Part shown: positions 10,729 through 24,300 of the stretch, piece after piece
Position numbering within the stretch: position 1 is the first letter of the stretch
Layout of the letters: every line of letters begins with the position of its first letter
DNA from: Ascaris suum
Taxonomy: Eukaryota > Nematoda > Chromadorea > Rhabditida > Ascarididae
DNA length: 64,000 nucleotides
Direction of reading: 5' to 3'
NCBI GenBank assembly: GCA_013433145.1
Contig: CM024187.1
Location: 7,084,826 to 7,148,825 of the forward strand
Program-made: the position numbers and the translations under genes
Notes under the pieces: generated by a model
Told to the model about the DNA's origin: nothing
The model's input: only the letters and a program-made list of their open reading frames with translations
Databases searched by the model: none

Positions 10729-13700
10729 AATGTAGTTTTTGTCACAACCACCAAAATAGTGAAGCTTTTCGAAAAGTAATTCAACCCAAAGATCTGGAAA
10801 TGTTTGGGCTCGCAAGGTTCACCTGAGCAAATTTTCTTCAGTTATTTCTCAAGCATTTGACATAATCGGCGACATGCGGGAAAAAATGGCGAAAGCGCTA
10901 AAGATTTTGCTTCTTCGAGGAATTCTTCTCTAAAGTTCTGAAGCTCTTTATTGTTCCATATACTTCTCCACAAAGCATTTTCAGTTCCCCTATTGCCTGT
11001 ACGCCGCTTGATGGCGATTCACATTGCTAAAATCCCGGTAGCTGCAACTACATACTGGACCACACACAAAGGTTGGGCCTCCAGCACATCAATTTTTGTC
11101 ATCCGAAATTGGAGTAGTCACCTGTGTAAAAGCGTGTATACTGTGAGACTCTTTTTTCGTGCAAAGAGCAAAGGTAGTGAGAATTTATTGCCATAATCGC
11201 AAAATGTACGTTGAATTAATTTAGAACTGAATAAGCCCATAAAAATGTTTTTAATAGGTGCTCGTTGATTTAAGCGTTAAAACATCGATTCCGCCGCTTC
11301 GTGCAGTTCGCTTCACTTATCGCTCACGCCTTTTATCACTAACTTTGTATCATTTCAATTCATTTTTGCGCACTGAAATGCCATCCAGAATTCTAAATTT
11401 AGAGAACAAACAAAATATCAACTCTCTGCTATTTCACTTTGGGATATTGCAGTTCAAATAAACAAAGAAACTCGCTTGAGTTATTGCAGTCGGTCGGTAC
11501 TCGAAAATAACCACATTTATGACGTCAGTGTGGAAGTTTTCACTCAGCCATCATACGGATATAATTCTTCAAATCAACGCTTTCTGTGCGTCTCTCATCA
11601 GAAACAGCTGAGATGATGAGAAATTCGGATTCAAACATCAAATTGCAATTATTTTGAAGGATTAATTCTAAAGTATTCGCCGATTCAACAGCAGACCGCT
11701 CATGCTCGTATTTATTCCGCCTAAACGAGTTCAGCTCAGCAAATCTTAACTTTGACGCTCAAGATCGTCTTTGCATTGCTAGTTGCTTTTTCAGAATATG
11801 AGAGGGGAATTTGCAGTACGATTTTATAATGTATCGTTGCCTGTAAAAGATCTCTTTTACTGACAGGTTTCAGTTTGAAATACACAGGCGTCTGTCTATA
11901 AGTCAATAAGAAATTCTGCCTAATGCCGCTGTTGTCTCGATGTTTACACATATATATTTCACTATAGCTATGAAGAAAGATTCTTCACAGTAGTGGACAC
12001 CGGAGCAAAAAGTTCTAGAGAAGTTGGGAAGCCGAAAGCATTACTGCATCTGAAGGAAGGCGAGCAAAAGTACACTAAATTAATACGTGGTGCACTTCAT
12101 AAACAGCTCTCGGTGTTCTGCTTCTTATCCTAATTTTTCACAAGCATAAGTGAAAGAAAGTCCGTGTCGAAAAGCATGGAGTTCTGAGTATGACGAAGCT
12201 GCACTCTGTGGACTGTTTTTTCAAGCGTAAAGTGCCAGTCTCTTTCTGCACGCAGTTTTTTGATGCCATGCACGGTTGCAGGAACAATATATCCTAGAAA
12301 ACGTTACTGAAATAAATGAGCGACCTGGAAAGTGAACTGGTACGGAGGACTAACGAATCGACGAAGACAAGTCCCATTCAACACAACTGTGTCTCGCCGT
12401 CTTTCACAATAGGTATTTTTCCCATTAGAAGACGTATTTGCTTTTACCAGAAATCCTGCCTTGTATGATGCGATGTGCAGAAGAAAAACCCTATTTGAAC
12501 TAGTCTCAGCATGCGAGGCAGGTTCGAATTTCGAGCGAATTCGCTTTAACTGTACCTATGCCAATGTTGGAAAATCACCCCACGTTTACAAACATCGTGG
12601 CATGCAAATTTTCTGCTTTTTACTAAAGGCAGTTTTTCTTCAGAAGGACTGACATCTTGCAATTAAGCTAAAAGACTTAACAGGCACTAGCAGTAGCCAT
12701 AATGAAGCAATTTCATAGCACTGCAAGGAGCAACGAAACAAGTTGTGGGTTTTTTGAGATGCATAACTGCTAGCGCTTATGCTGTTTGATAAGAATGTAA
12801 GCGAGATCGCCAAAGATGAGGGGCTTTTACTTGTTGACGTCTCGACTTTGTAAAATCATAATCTAATAAATAGTGCCTCTCATGAAAAGTTTGTTTCGTC
12901 ACGGATGCGCTTATGCTCTTAACAAAACTTAAATGATTTGTCCAAGCAAATTGTAAGCTGACCTATTCAAATTGCAGCATTTGTATTTCTCCTTTGTGCT
13001 TTTCTCTTGTGCTTTCAACACTCGCGATTCACTACTCTGGGTCAATCTCATGCGAACGGTAACAAATAATTTCCACCCATGAGGCAAAGGAGCAGGAGGT
13101 TCACCTCATACATAGAATCAAATTCAAGCATTAAGCTGCATACGGAGTGAAAGTTGAAGACCAGGAAAATGTAGTCTAATTTACCTGTTTAACGTTAAAA
13201 TGTGCACTATGTTGACAGGCAAGCGTGTCGCGCACTTTCATCTGCAACCAAAAATGTAGGTTGTGGTTTCTCTTGAGTACTAGAACGATGCAAGTTTTCG
13301 ACCGCAACAGAAAAATTTGATCGGATTACTATAAACGTTACCCTAATACAGCATCAGCGGTCGATTGTAACGTAGGTTTCACATTTTGCCGCCTTTTTGA
13401 CCTAGTACTTCGGTATTGACCTCGAGGTATGCAAAGTGAGCATTAAGAGATCTAATCTTTGCTCTTTTGGTCTGAAAACAACACTGATGAGAACACTTGA
13501 AGATGGGGCATTCGATGTACACAAACAAACCCTTACCTCAAGCATATCACTTTTTCCTCCCACTCTGCACAAAATTCGGCAGAATTGTGTCAATAACTTT
13601 TTTGAAACGAGTCGATTTTTAATAAATGTTTGTAGTGATCACTGATGAGCAGTGGATGAAATGAAATTTTTGCTGTGCTAATCAGGTGTGATTTTAGCTC

Positions 13701-15541
13701 GTAAAGAAGGTTACGTTCTTTCCATCCATTATGTTTGCTGAAGAAAAATTACTTTTATCAACGCTCAAAGTTGTAATCTTTACTAACATTTTAGCAAAGA
13801 GAAATATCAACGTCATGTTTTGTTATTGGATGAGATTTGCTGTTGAGTAGTGGATAGTTCTGCCCAATAAACTTAAAGCTTCCCATCTGATACAGCAAAT
13901 TTTTATTAGCACAAAAAAGTGATTTTAAGTGCTCAAAAGATGGATGTGCATTGAAGATTTACCAGTGATTAGTCGTTATTAGTGGAATTTCGATTGCATG
14001 CTTAAAATTACTTTGCATATCCCTGTTATCCATACTCATCAGCAAGCATGAGGTATTCAGAAAAGGTATGGGAGTGAACTCACCATCCTTTCAACGCACT
14101 AATCTAATTTAAAACCTGGCTTTCTACTTTTTTTCAACCTTTCTGATTTTGCGGTACATACACTAAGTCTACACAGTGGTTATGGTGATGATATGAGAAG
14201 TTATGAAGGTAGTTCACTGTTTTTTTTTTCGTGAATTATTTAGTTATCAGATGCACTGCCGTTCTACTGAAGGACAAAAGATTGAATTTGCGGTATCGTC
14301 CATATCGAGTACAGGGATGCACCGGATGGCTTGCATTGTGAGTGATCACCATTCTGCCTACTATTCTATTTTCAGCCCATTCAATGAGCCCAAGTAGTTT
14401 AGTTGAGGGATGAGCAAATTATCTAGCTTACGGCATCGTTCCTACGTTGCTCTCCGCGTTTTGTTATCGAAATAATTATATACAACTCAATGTTACATTA
14501 GAGATATTCATATTTGAAGCTCAAACGTTCTACAAGCCTTTTCAAACGCTTACGTCAAGTAATGGATGCACACAGGAAAATTTTCAATACACTAAAATGT
14601 GCTTTGAAATAATTTCCTTGATAACCATACTATGTCCCAACATCATCGTTTAAAGTCGTTGAGGGAGTACCGTACTCCGTCAGAAAAAGTTCTGACTTAT
14701 ACTGCACTGACTGTTTCATGAGGCAATATCAGTAAAAGCAGAAGATAGTGAATAGTAAAGAAACAATGCCGATAGGTAGAATAACAGCTTATTATCGGTA
14801 CGCAGGTACTTGTGAGTAGCCGTCTTCACGATGGGTATTGATAGTGCTTGAGGCTAAGTGAGATATTCTTCCAGTCGTCGATTGATTTGGCAATCCGATG
14901 AAAACGGAAGAGATAAATCGTGACGAAGTATTCAAACGAATGTGCATTAAAACTTACAATATTAGAGCTTTTTCGCGGGTGCACAAATGCACAGTGCTCA
15001 AGAGGTGCTTTTCCCAAAATTGTTTCATGTACGATATTTTTTACTCTGACATTTGGCGAAAGGCTATTTCACTTTTTCAAAACGCAGCAGTTCTTTGTCT
15101 TATGAAGTTCTCCTTCTTTTTCTTTTCTGAATGATTTCTTCAAAGCATATTTTTCTGCCTGTCCATTTATACTGCTTTTTAACTAATTCGCTGCTCCATA
15201 TAGTTCATTTTTTAAAGAATAAATACATGTTTCTTTATTTGACTCCCCTCTTTCGCACATGTGCTTTTGTTTTCGTTTGCTTCAAGCGTCGAAGTGTGAA
15301 ATACGCGAATCCATTAATTTAAGTTGTGATTTCACGAGGCACCACTTTCCTATCACAGCGTCAAGGCAGCTTCAGGCCCTTCACATAACCTTTCCTTAAC
15401 GGGAAGCCAGTTCAATCGCAAACACTTCGTGTTGGCAGCATTTTCCATTTTCATATAAAATTCCTCGCATTATTTCACCTGCTTCATTCGAAGCTCACGT
15501 CGTTTTCCTTACAGCCTCATCGCGTCCTTCTTCTAGTTTTC

Positions 15542-15608
15542 AGGTGCAGCACATTTGCTGCGAGACACTGGCAAAGGAGAAGGAGCATCGGCGGATGAAC
15601 TCGGCTCA
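15542..15608 (+). CDS. Weak candidate exon, family unknown
   Basis: A strong acceptor-like sequence (CCTTCTTCTAGTTTTCAG) is followed by two overlapping open frames. One reads AAHLLRDTGKGEGASADELG, the other HICCETLAKEKEHRRMN. Both look more protein-like than the surrounding AT-rich DNA. No donor gives a phase fit to the first SLC4 coding exon at 18.25 kb. It may be a 5' non-coding exon, an exon of an unseen gene, or chance. Confidence 0.2.
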
Positions 15609-18248
15609 ATGTTTTCCATGCGAACATTGTGCTTCTTTCAGCTCACCTATCCACCCCGCTCCTTTGCCCCCTTCCTAAGAAAATCACTAAAGCTAGCAAG
15701 TTGACTTGTAACAAGCGCAGTTCTTCAGAAAGTGTCATACGAAACCGGTTACCAATTCAACGTTAGGTCTCTTTGAATCTTACTTTGCCAACAGATAATA
15801 GGGTGGCAAACACAGCTATTAGCAGAGAATTTTCGGCCCGCTCTTCGAGATGCATTTTCTTTCTTCCAAAACCATCGTTTCTCGCTGCGTTCATCTCCAA
15901 CAGACATGATCTCCGTTTTTTGTTAATCAAAGTCATCCATCGGTTTCTCGATATGGAAGACACATGATGTTTTTGCGTTTATTCGCATGCGGACTAACCA
16001 TGAGTGCGTGTCCACAAGCGTAAAATATTGTACATGCTCAGTATACAACACCAAAACCACCAACTTTTTAAGACCGTGAAGAGAAGGAATGAGGCTTCAA
16101 GCAAACATTAAGTGGCAGTGACAGAAAATAAGTACTGGAATAGAAACAAGTACCGAAATGAAGAAACTTTTTGCACATGTACTATCACCGTGAATAAGAC
16201 AAGAATGTATAACAAAACATGAAAGTGTCGCTTTATAACGAGCACAGATCGTTTTATCCCAGACATTATCACTGTTATGTGACCCTCTACTAGAGGTTTT
16301 GCGGTGTGCTGATTCTTCAGCGATCAGCAACTGATCTAAGTAACAAGCGATAACCCGCCAGACACACCAACAGCGGTTATTTTTGTTGTTCATTAGACGT
16401 TATATAACGACGAGTGTTTTGCAGCATTGCATTCGGAGCATTATTTGTTCAGAGATTATGATAGTGATTGTGCTCTGTTTGCTGCACTGTTCGCTTCTGT
16501 CTTGTACAAATTTTCGTTGAATGCTTTAACTTTTAATTAGGTTTAGCAGAGTGCGCTGCAAAAACGTTCTGGGAAACAGTACAGTTTTTTCATAGAAGCA
16601 GTTGTTCTGAAATAAATGGATGGAATGCTTTTAGAGACTAGTTGTCACCTGAGAAGACTTTCTTAGCGAATTAGCTACAGTTCACTTTAGGTTTTGAAGG
16701 CTGCCATACTTTGCCAGAAGAAGAATTCGTTTGACAGGAGAAATTGTCATTATTGGAAGAGGCGGGTTTTGATAATATTAGCGACTCATTTGTGTCGCTT
16801 ATAGGTAAACTCGCCTAATTCAATCACAGTAAGAAAGCACTATGAAAGCACACTATTTTTGAAACGAGTTCATTCAGTCTAGTCAGGAGAAAATTTCATC
16901 AATGCCCAAAATCGTGCTGAAAAATGCACGATGCGCGCTGAACAGAAATGGCTATTCTGTATCGCTCTGTGCGGTTCTCGAGAGGATTTCTTATAACCGT
17001 ATAGAGTCTATTCAATTTACGCAGCGGAAATCCAAATAAAACCACTCTCTTCCTACACGCGTCGAAATTTTGGTAACGTTTCATGAGGAAGGGAAGTAGG
17101 TTTGATGGAGGGAGGTGAAACGGAGTTTTCTGAATTCCACCGCTGATGGAAATTAGAAACGTTGCGAAACTAATGCCGAAAAATTTTTCACCAATTCTCT
17201 TTCTGTTCTGACGTCGGTGAATCGTCAGCTAATGCTCACATGCTCATGCTGGCCACAAAGGGCGTTATCTCTCGTTTGTGCGAAAGACGCATTAGAAGTG
17301 TTCTTTATGGCCAGTTGACGGGTGTGCGTATGTTTTGCGTCTGCATTTGTATGTCTGTGTGAAAATTTCAAATTGTGAAGCGAAATCACATCTATGAAAT
17401 TTGACTGATATAATCTGCTCGGATAAGATGCCCAATGATGCAAGATGTGTGAAATTTTGAATGAGTCCTATACACTTAAATACACCTCAAATTTTCGATT
17501 TTTAACCACTCAGATAGTATTTTGTACCGATGAGGTCATATATGGCAGCTGGTGGGGTCGAAAAACTAAGCTGTCATAGATCTGCACGAGTAGCGGGAAC
17601 CTTTAAACTAGGGGTGCATTGTTGCCAATGCTTTTTTCTTCTTTGTTCGCGGTTTATAACGACAGAAGCGCATATCCTGCCAACTCTGTGATGTGGTTCC
17701 TCATTTATTTCTTCTATTCAATAAAATGGCATTTTTGCACGTAATAAACTTGTAAGATTCATTAAAAGAGTCACGAAAGAGTTTTTACGCGATGCTAGAC
17801 CACTGCACTGCACCAGCAAAGATATTAGTAATTTATGATATAAAACATTGGATGACTTGAGCGTGGGATGTCATGCATTAGCTCCAGCCACTTTTAACGT
17901 AATCTCCGTGCTTTCTCGTTCAGTTTAATTCCTCTCCGGTATGGTTATCGCCGTGCCTCGTTCTAATATCTTCTAATTCCGTTCTAATAACTTCCTTGAA
18001 TTTGACAGAGGCAACGAGAAACTTCCTGATGCCCTACCTTTATTTGCGAGCAATAAATCCTGCTGCGTTCGCTGCATTTCAATTTATGCGTACGTTTGCG
18101 CTTCGAACTTTAAAATTTCATTTTTATTCACTCCCTTCTCCAGTTTAATAAAGTCCCCTTCGCTTTTACTTTTCTGAGTAGGGGGCGTTTCTCCATCTTC
18201 CACCTACACATTGAAGTGGTCTAATCTGCCTTGTGAACCTTACAGCAG

Positions 18249-18381
18249 ATGTTGGCGTCTTCAGATGCTCAAATGGAATCACCTCTTGTGCACCAAAGGA
18301 ACACAAGAGACATTGATGCTATCCAAGGAGCTTTTATCGATAACGATGATCGCCAAACAGAACACCTGCGAATTGACGCCC
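18249..18381 (+). CDS. SLC4 exon 1 (N-terminus)
   Basis: 44 codons plus one base, after a pyrimidine-rich tract ending GAACCTTACAG at 18245, and ending at the donor GCCC|GTATGC. Encodes an acidic, Ser/Asp-rich tail (MLASSDAQMESPLVHQ ... AFIDNDDRQTEHL). N-termini of this family are poorly conserved, so assignment rests on position, phase and composition. The acceptor 3 nt before the ATG could receive a trans-spliced leader. Confidence 0.6.
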
Positions 18382-21300
18382 GTATGCTTTTCTATTGAAT
18401 CGTCGTGGTGATATTTTCATTAGCATCACTCAAAGTGAACATTTACACCCACTCGCTTCCGATATTTTTAAAAAGTGTGCTAACATTTCAATTCATGCAG
18501 CATTTCGAGGGAAACTTTTACGATGGATCCGTTTGCTAGATTACTCGTCGCTGACGTTCCACTTATGAACAGCTACTCTCAAACGAATTAATGCCCTCAT
18601 AATGATGGCATTATTTTTCAGCAGTGTAATTTGGCGAACGCTTCATTCAGTTTGAGCATTCTTTTCGTAAAATTCTCTCATAGACGCTAATGCAAATCGC
18701 ATCTCGTATAGAAAAATATCGTTTAAGCACGGTGTGCAACTCCAGTCTCGCTCACCAGCGTAAACTTGGAAGACGGACATCAGCACGCTAAACCGAATCA
18801 AGTATCTTTTCACTGATTGTTCGAACGGCCACACTTCTGAAATGTTTCCTCAGGCATCTTTGGTTTCGTTTTTAGTACAAACTCCAATGTGCAGACTATT
18901 TCTGAGTGCTAAGCTATAAATAGTAATATTCGCAAGAGGATGTCATATGAAAGAAACTTTTAACACTGCTGCCTATCGAATTTCCGAACAGTATTTGTGT
19001 TCATACAATTCACTGAATCGTTTTGAAATGTACCTCTTGATATCCCGACTTTGATATCTCCTCCATAAGGGATGTCCAGGAACACAAGCAGAGTTGGGCA
19101 TTTTAAAAGTTGCCCCAATGAAGATTAACGTGGTCTGAATAAGAGTGACGTTCATATAAACGAACTGAACGCCGTTTACATGTGTTTTTCAAAGAAAGGC
19201 GTAAGGCGGCGATCATATTTTGACTGGGGTTTCGCTATATCTGACTACAAATGTGTTACGAAGTTAGTGCATACAAGCGCGCAAAGCATCAAAAATTTCC
19301 TTCCCTAATGAAAAGCAGTAGGTGGAAGCCATTTAAAAAGTTCGAAACAGCGATGTCGTCGTGACCTGTGTTATTTTGTTTTGCTGTTTAATTCGAACAA
19401 TATTCGCGCTGTTTAACATCAGCAGTGTTAAACAGCGCGAATATTGTTATTTTGTTTTGCAGCATTTTTGTTGGCGAATTTGAGAAACTTTTCAGCTTGC
19501 ATGTAATGCCTTCAATTTTCTTAGAACGCTGCGGCACAAAAATAACGATATTTGCGTCTTCAGAATAATGTGAAGAACACATCGTTAGTACTGAACAGAT
19601 ATTCCACAGGTGATCGTGAAAAGACCTTAACATTGCTGCTTTTTCTCATTTAACTTCTCTCACATTCGCCCACTTGGGATCTCCAGATTTCCTCTAATTT
19701 GCGATGTGACGCACGATTAGCCTTCCAACGGATTTATCTTTTATATCCAAGTCCTTCTAGCACTCCAGACGAATTCTATGGGGTGTATAGTTGGACCATA
19801 TTAGCATCGTTTTCTGAAAGCAGTCCTGTAGAACCCGCTGTTTCGTGCTCCTGAAATCACTGTTTTAAGTTCTCGGTCCTGATTTTGAATCTTTGCTTGA
19901 ATCGGTGATTATGGTTCTTCTACTCGCTATTTAGTGTGCCAATTTAGTCAGCTTTATGCAATAGTTCCTTGTTCTTTCAAATTCCCCTTTTCAAATTGAG
20001 CTCTGCAGGTGACAACCTCATGATGTTAGTACTTTTAGAGGAAGAGATTTTAGGTAAGTGACTGTTTAGAAGAATTCGAGAACGGTTAAAACTACCTCCT
20101 GAACTTCACAACGGTAGCTGGTCAAGTTTCCGAAGGAGGCACTTCCGCGAACTTCTTAATTGCTGCACTCAACGGCTCAATTCGGGTGGTTGATGTCTCT
20201 AACAGACGCGAAAAATTGCACATGTGGAAGTTTTATAACTGAGCAACCGTCGATTTGTACACTGTTAATTGTTATTTTCGTCAGAAGTGCTTGTGGACGT
20301 AGTTTTTTCTATGCATTCAGTTATACTCTGCAAAGAACGCATAATGTGCATTGCCCTCTAGGGTACTCCTCATTTGTTATATTTAGCTGTAAAACATACA
20401 AGTATACAAACTTCTTCAAATAATTTTCATATCAGTGAAATGTAAACTGGTTTGTATTGAGGTGCTGGTAGAGCTTTACGATCTTGAGTTGCGCGCGAAC
20501 GATGGCGAATGGCTCGAAACAGCTAGATGGATCAAATACGAAGAGGTAAGCCCGTTTGGTTCATTCAGCGAGAAAATAGCCCACATATTTTTACTCTGTC
20601 CTTCTTCCTCTCGTTTACAGGGACTACTCTATTATCATTATCCCTAATTTATGCGGAAATAATGAGGAATAAAGCCGGAATGGTTTGAACGTAGTCTGAC
20701 TATTAGGAAAAGAATCATCATGGAATAGGTGCCTCAAGGCATTGAACGTAGGAACTGTTTTGTATTCAGTAAAAATCCTCACTACCGAGTCGTTTGCCAC
20801 CGAAAATTCGAATAGAAAATGCGAATAAATTGCTCTCTTTCGCCGTCGCAAACAGCATAGGTCTGGGAGAAATCTGCATGAAATGGTGCAGTGGTGGCTG
20901 ACTGCGGCAAAGTACAGGCAAACATAGAAATTTAAACTGGAAAGATGGTGCAAAGGAGCGTTGGTGCTAGAAAAGAAAAGGTACCATGTTTTGATCGCCT
21001 TAATTTTTGTAGCGATCAATTCTCATCATATTTCTTCACAGACATCAACTCTGAAATATGTTCTAATCGTCACTTTTGGAATTCTTCAGCATTGCAGTGC
21101 GCAAGCGTTTGCAAATTGGGGCCATACACATCTTTTACCATTACCTTCAATGAAATGCGCAACTCTTCAAGTACAGTCTTCACTGGCCGAGTGTGATCGG
21201 GATCGCTTATCAATTACTGCGGTTGCCGCCACTCCAAATTTGTGTCTGATGTCTTGATGGTTTCCTAACAGTTCTTTTTCTATCGTTTATTTAAGGAAGA

Positions 21301-24300
21301 AAACTAGTGGAATATCATCCACAGTTCACTCTTACGAGATATTTTCAAGCTTGTGCACTGTTTCTGCCGAAATTGCAGAAAGCGTTCAATTCCACATTAA
21401 AGAAATACGAAATACTTCAAGGAGAACATGAACGAGCGACTTAGTTGAATCGTAAGTTGCATTGGGATGCTCGTATTTCTTAGCGCTTTTGTTGATGTTT
21501 TCAGGATGTGGAAGGAGCTGGCCATCACTGGGGACAGCCGCATGTTGCATTTTTATCGTTTCATTCGCTACTCCAACTCAGAAGATGTTTCATCAAAGGT
21601 TGGATAGAGTACTTTGTTACTAATGAGATTGGAAAGTCGCACTATACTCTTCTTTTTTTTTCACGAAAAATCTAGTGAAGAACTCCATATCGAAGCAAAC
21701 TTAGAAAATTAATGACGACTGCCTAATTTATATTTTGCCTACAGGTATTCTACTGTTCGATGTGAAAGCAACTTCCTTCAGCGAACTCTGTGAAGAAATC
21801 AGCTGCGCGATGGCATTGCAAGGCATTAATGATGGATACATCAAAAATACTATTCGAATTCTTCAACTAAAACATTTGTAGGTTTTCGTTTTTCAAATTG
21901 AGGTAGTGCCTGTGGAACAGACGTTGAAAATTCGAAAATTCCGACTGCGATAACGACTCCGATATGTCCCCACATGTCGTGATTGTAACAATATCGTAAG
22001 ATATCAGCGAAACAATTCAAAAAATTTTACGTTTTTTTTGGCCTCTCGTGCAAGCGTCTTACTAATTCATTTGCACCTCTTGCGGTAAAGATTTTTATCA
22101 GAACGGTTGTTATGAGCATTTGAAATCCAGGTCGTAGCGGGCATCTTTCATGCGTTCAAACAAAAGCCAGTAAATAAGCTTGTCGGACGTATAAGTTTAC
22201 CTTCAGGCATCCACAGGCGAGTCATTTGTCGCGGATTTCAACAGCAGCGAATGCGCTTTTCGAGAAACGTTCCAGCGCAGTGATGCAGCATCTCACCTCT
22301 TCGTTTTCTGCAACGCCCATTTTTGAGAATGTAATTCGCTCCAAAAAAGGATCTGTTCGTCCCAGTATGTCCCCTTTCTTTTGTTCATTTTCTAAAATGG
22401 ATATACCGTTATCGGTTGACTATGAACACTGACAGTTCTTTCGTGGCGAAAGCATATTTAAGCCTAGCCAAAAATATCAGTTCTTGCCAAAGGATCCATG
22501 AAGAACGCTTGCCTAGGTTTTCATTCTCGAACTCCAGCCGTAGTTATTTGTGCGAAAAAAGAAGTTCGCACTTTTCATGGTAAATTCTGCGCGAGGTGTT
22601 ATGCGAAAAAAGCACTTATAAAGTTGAGGCAAAGCTAGTCCTAGATATAACGCTGATCAATCATGTTTTAATATATGACTGCACTTCGAATGTTTTATTT
22701 TGTGACACTTTATTTCTCAAATATTCTGCATAGTGTTCTCCAGAACATATAACAGATCACACAAAGCAGGTATAGCTTTCGTTCTTGTCGCTTTTTTAAG
22801 TTCAAAAATAGAAGAAATATCAGTATCTTCGAAGTGCTCGCAACTAAGCCAGTCGACGGCAACAAAAAGACCAGAAATTGATTCTTTCTTTCTCCTATTG
22901 CTGCGCTTCTCAATCATTTATTAGCCTCCGCTATTTCCAGGTTGATTTTTACGCTTAAAGCGCATATGTTTTATCTGTGAGTATACCTAACACTTGGGCT
23001 ATGAAGACAACATGGCTTTATGTATCAATAGAAGATGTAAAGCTTTTATTGCTTGTATTTCTTTAATTCAATTTCAGGATCGTCTTTTGGTGACTTGTTT
23101 CCTTCAGTTTTCTGGTAAGTACGTTAACTCGTGAATATGATTAAAACAACATTGCCACTATTTACAGATCTCCATGAGGTGCAGTCCTCAGTACACCTCG
23201 GCGATGTTCCCTTGCATCACCTGAGGGGTGAGAGTGACGAACAACACCAAACTAAAGGACACAGTATCGATGGAGCTGCGGATCCACTGATGAAACACGC
23301 GAGGTACGATAAGTCAATAATCTTCTTATGCGAGCAGTGAGGACATGCCTGCATATCATTCACCAGACGGAATAGTGGTGGCAACATGTAACGCTCCGAA
23401 TAATTCCTTCAGATTTTCTTTTTGCTGCTAAAAATAAAAGCTGAATGCCAAGCGCTGCCACACTTGGTTTTTCGATTGCAGATAAGATGGGCAGCACTCG
23501 GTTACAAGTTTAAAAAAGACGGGCATACCTGAACATTAACTGTGGATCTGATCTTGTGATAATAGTTGCTGACACAAGGAATGCTAATGAGGCAGTAAGA
23601 TGCAAGATATTCTGTTACTTCGAGTTTTCCCTCACTGTTGGGATTGTCTCAACTGTGCACCGAGTCATCTTCGAATGCCGCAAAAAAAATCCCAGCGAAA
23701 ATCTGTTAACGAATGAGGTAAGTTCTTTTACTATAGTAATACTTCCTCACTTTCACCCCCTACTGGTTGGCAGAGGAGTGGATACCTACCGATTGTGGTG
23801 TGTTGTCTTTACGAAGACTGCAGTTCCTTTTTTCATATTTATGCTTAGTTCGGTCGACATGATTTTCTTTACGCTTCACAGGTGAAACGTTGCACATTTT
23901 CGCTGCGCTTTATCTCGCTTACCAGAAGTTTAACCTGCAGGACCGCACTTCAAGTGCTTCATTGTCCTTTGCTTCACTGTCCACTTGGAAATGCCAAGTC
24001 AATATGGTTCTATTAATGCAAAAAAATTCCGAAAGAGTTTTCTCATCAGACAGCATAATTCGGGAGGCAATATGCTGCAGAATTTGAGCCATCTCTCAAA
24101 AATTCGCATTTTGGCACAACATATGCTGACGCAGTTAGGACACGAATTTTCGAATTCCATAGTGACGAACTTTGCTGTCCTCCTTGCTGGATGCTTAAAT
24201 TTTTGCGTGCAAATATCTGCATGTCGAATTACACCAAAGAACATAGAACCGGACATTTTGAATTACTAAGGAATTAGTTTTACCTGCGATTTTGGTAATA

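Noticed and set aside
10362..10826. 154-codon plus-strand ORF
   Set aside because: Starts in low-complexity T-rich DNA and crosses the G tract; no domain or conserved motif.
12522..12540. GGTTCGAATTTCG resembling a tRNA B box
   Set aside because: Lacks the terminal CC of the B box, and no A box or cloverleaf could be found around it.
20624..21019. 131-codon minus-strand ORF in SLC4 intron 3
   Set aside because: Phe/Leu/His-rich with no motif; lies in an intron and lacks splice or start evidence.
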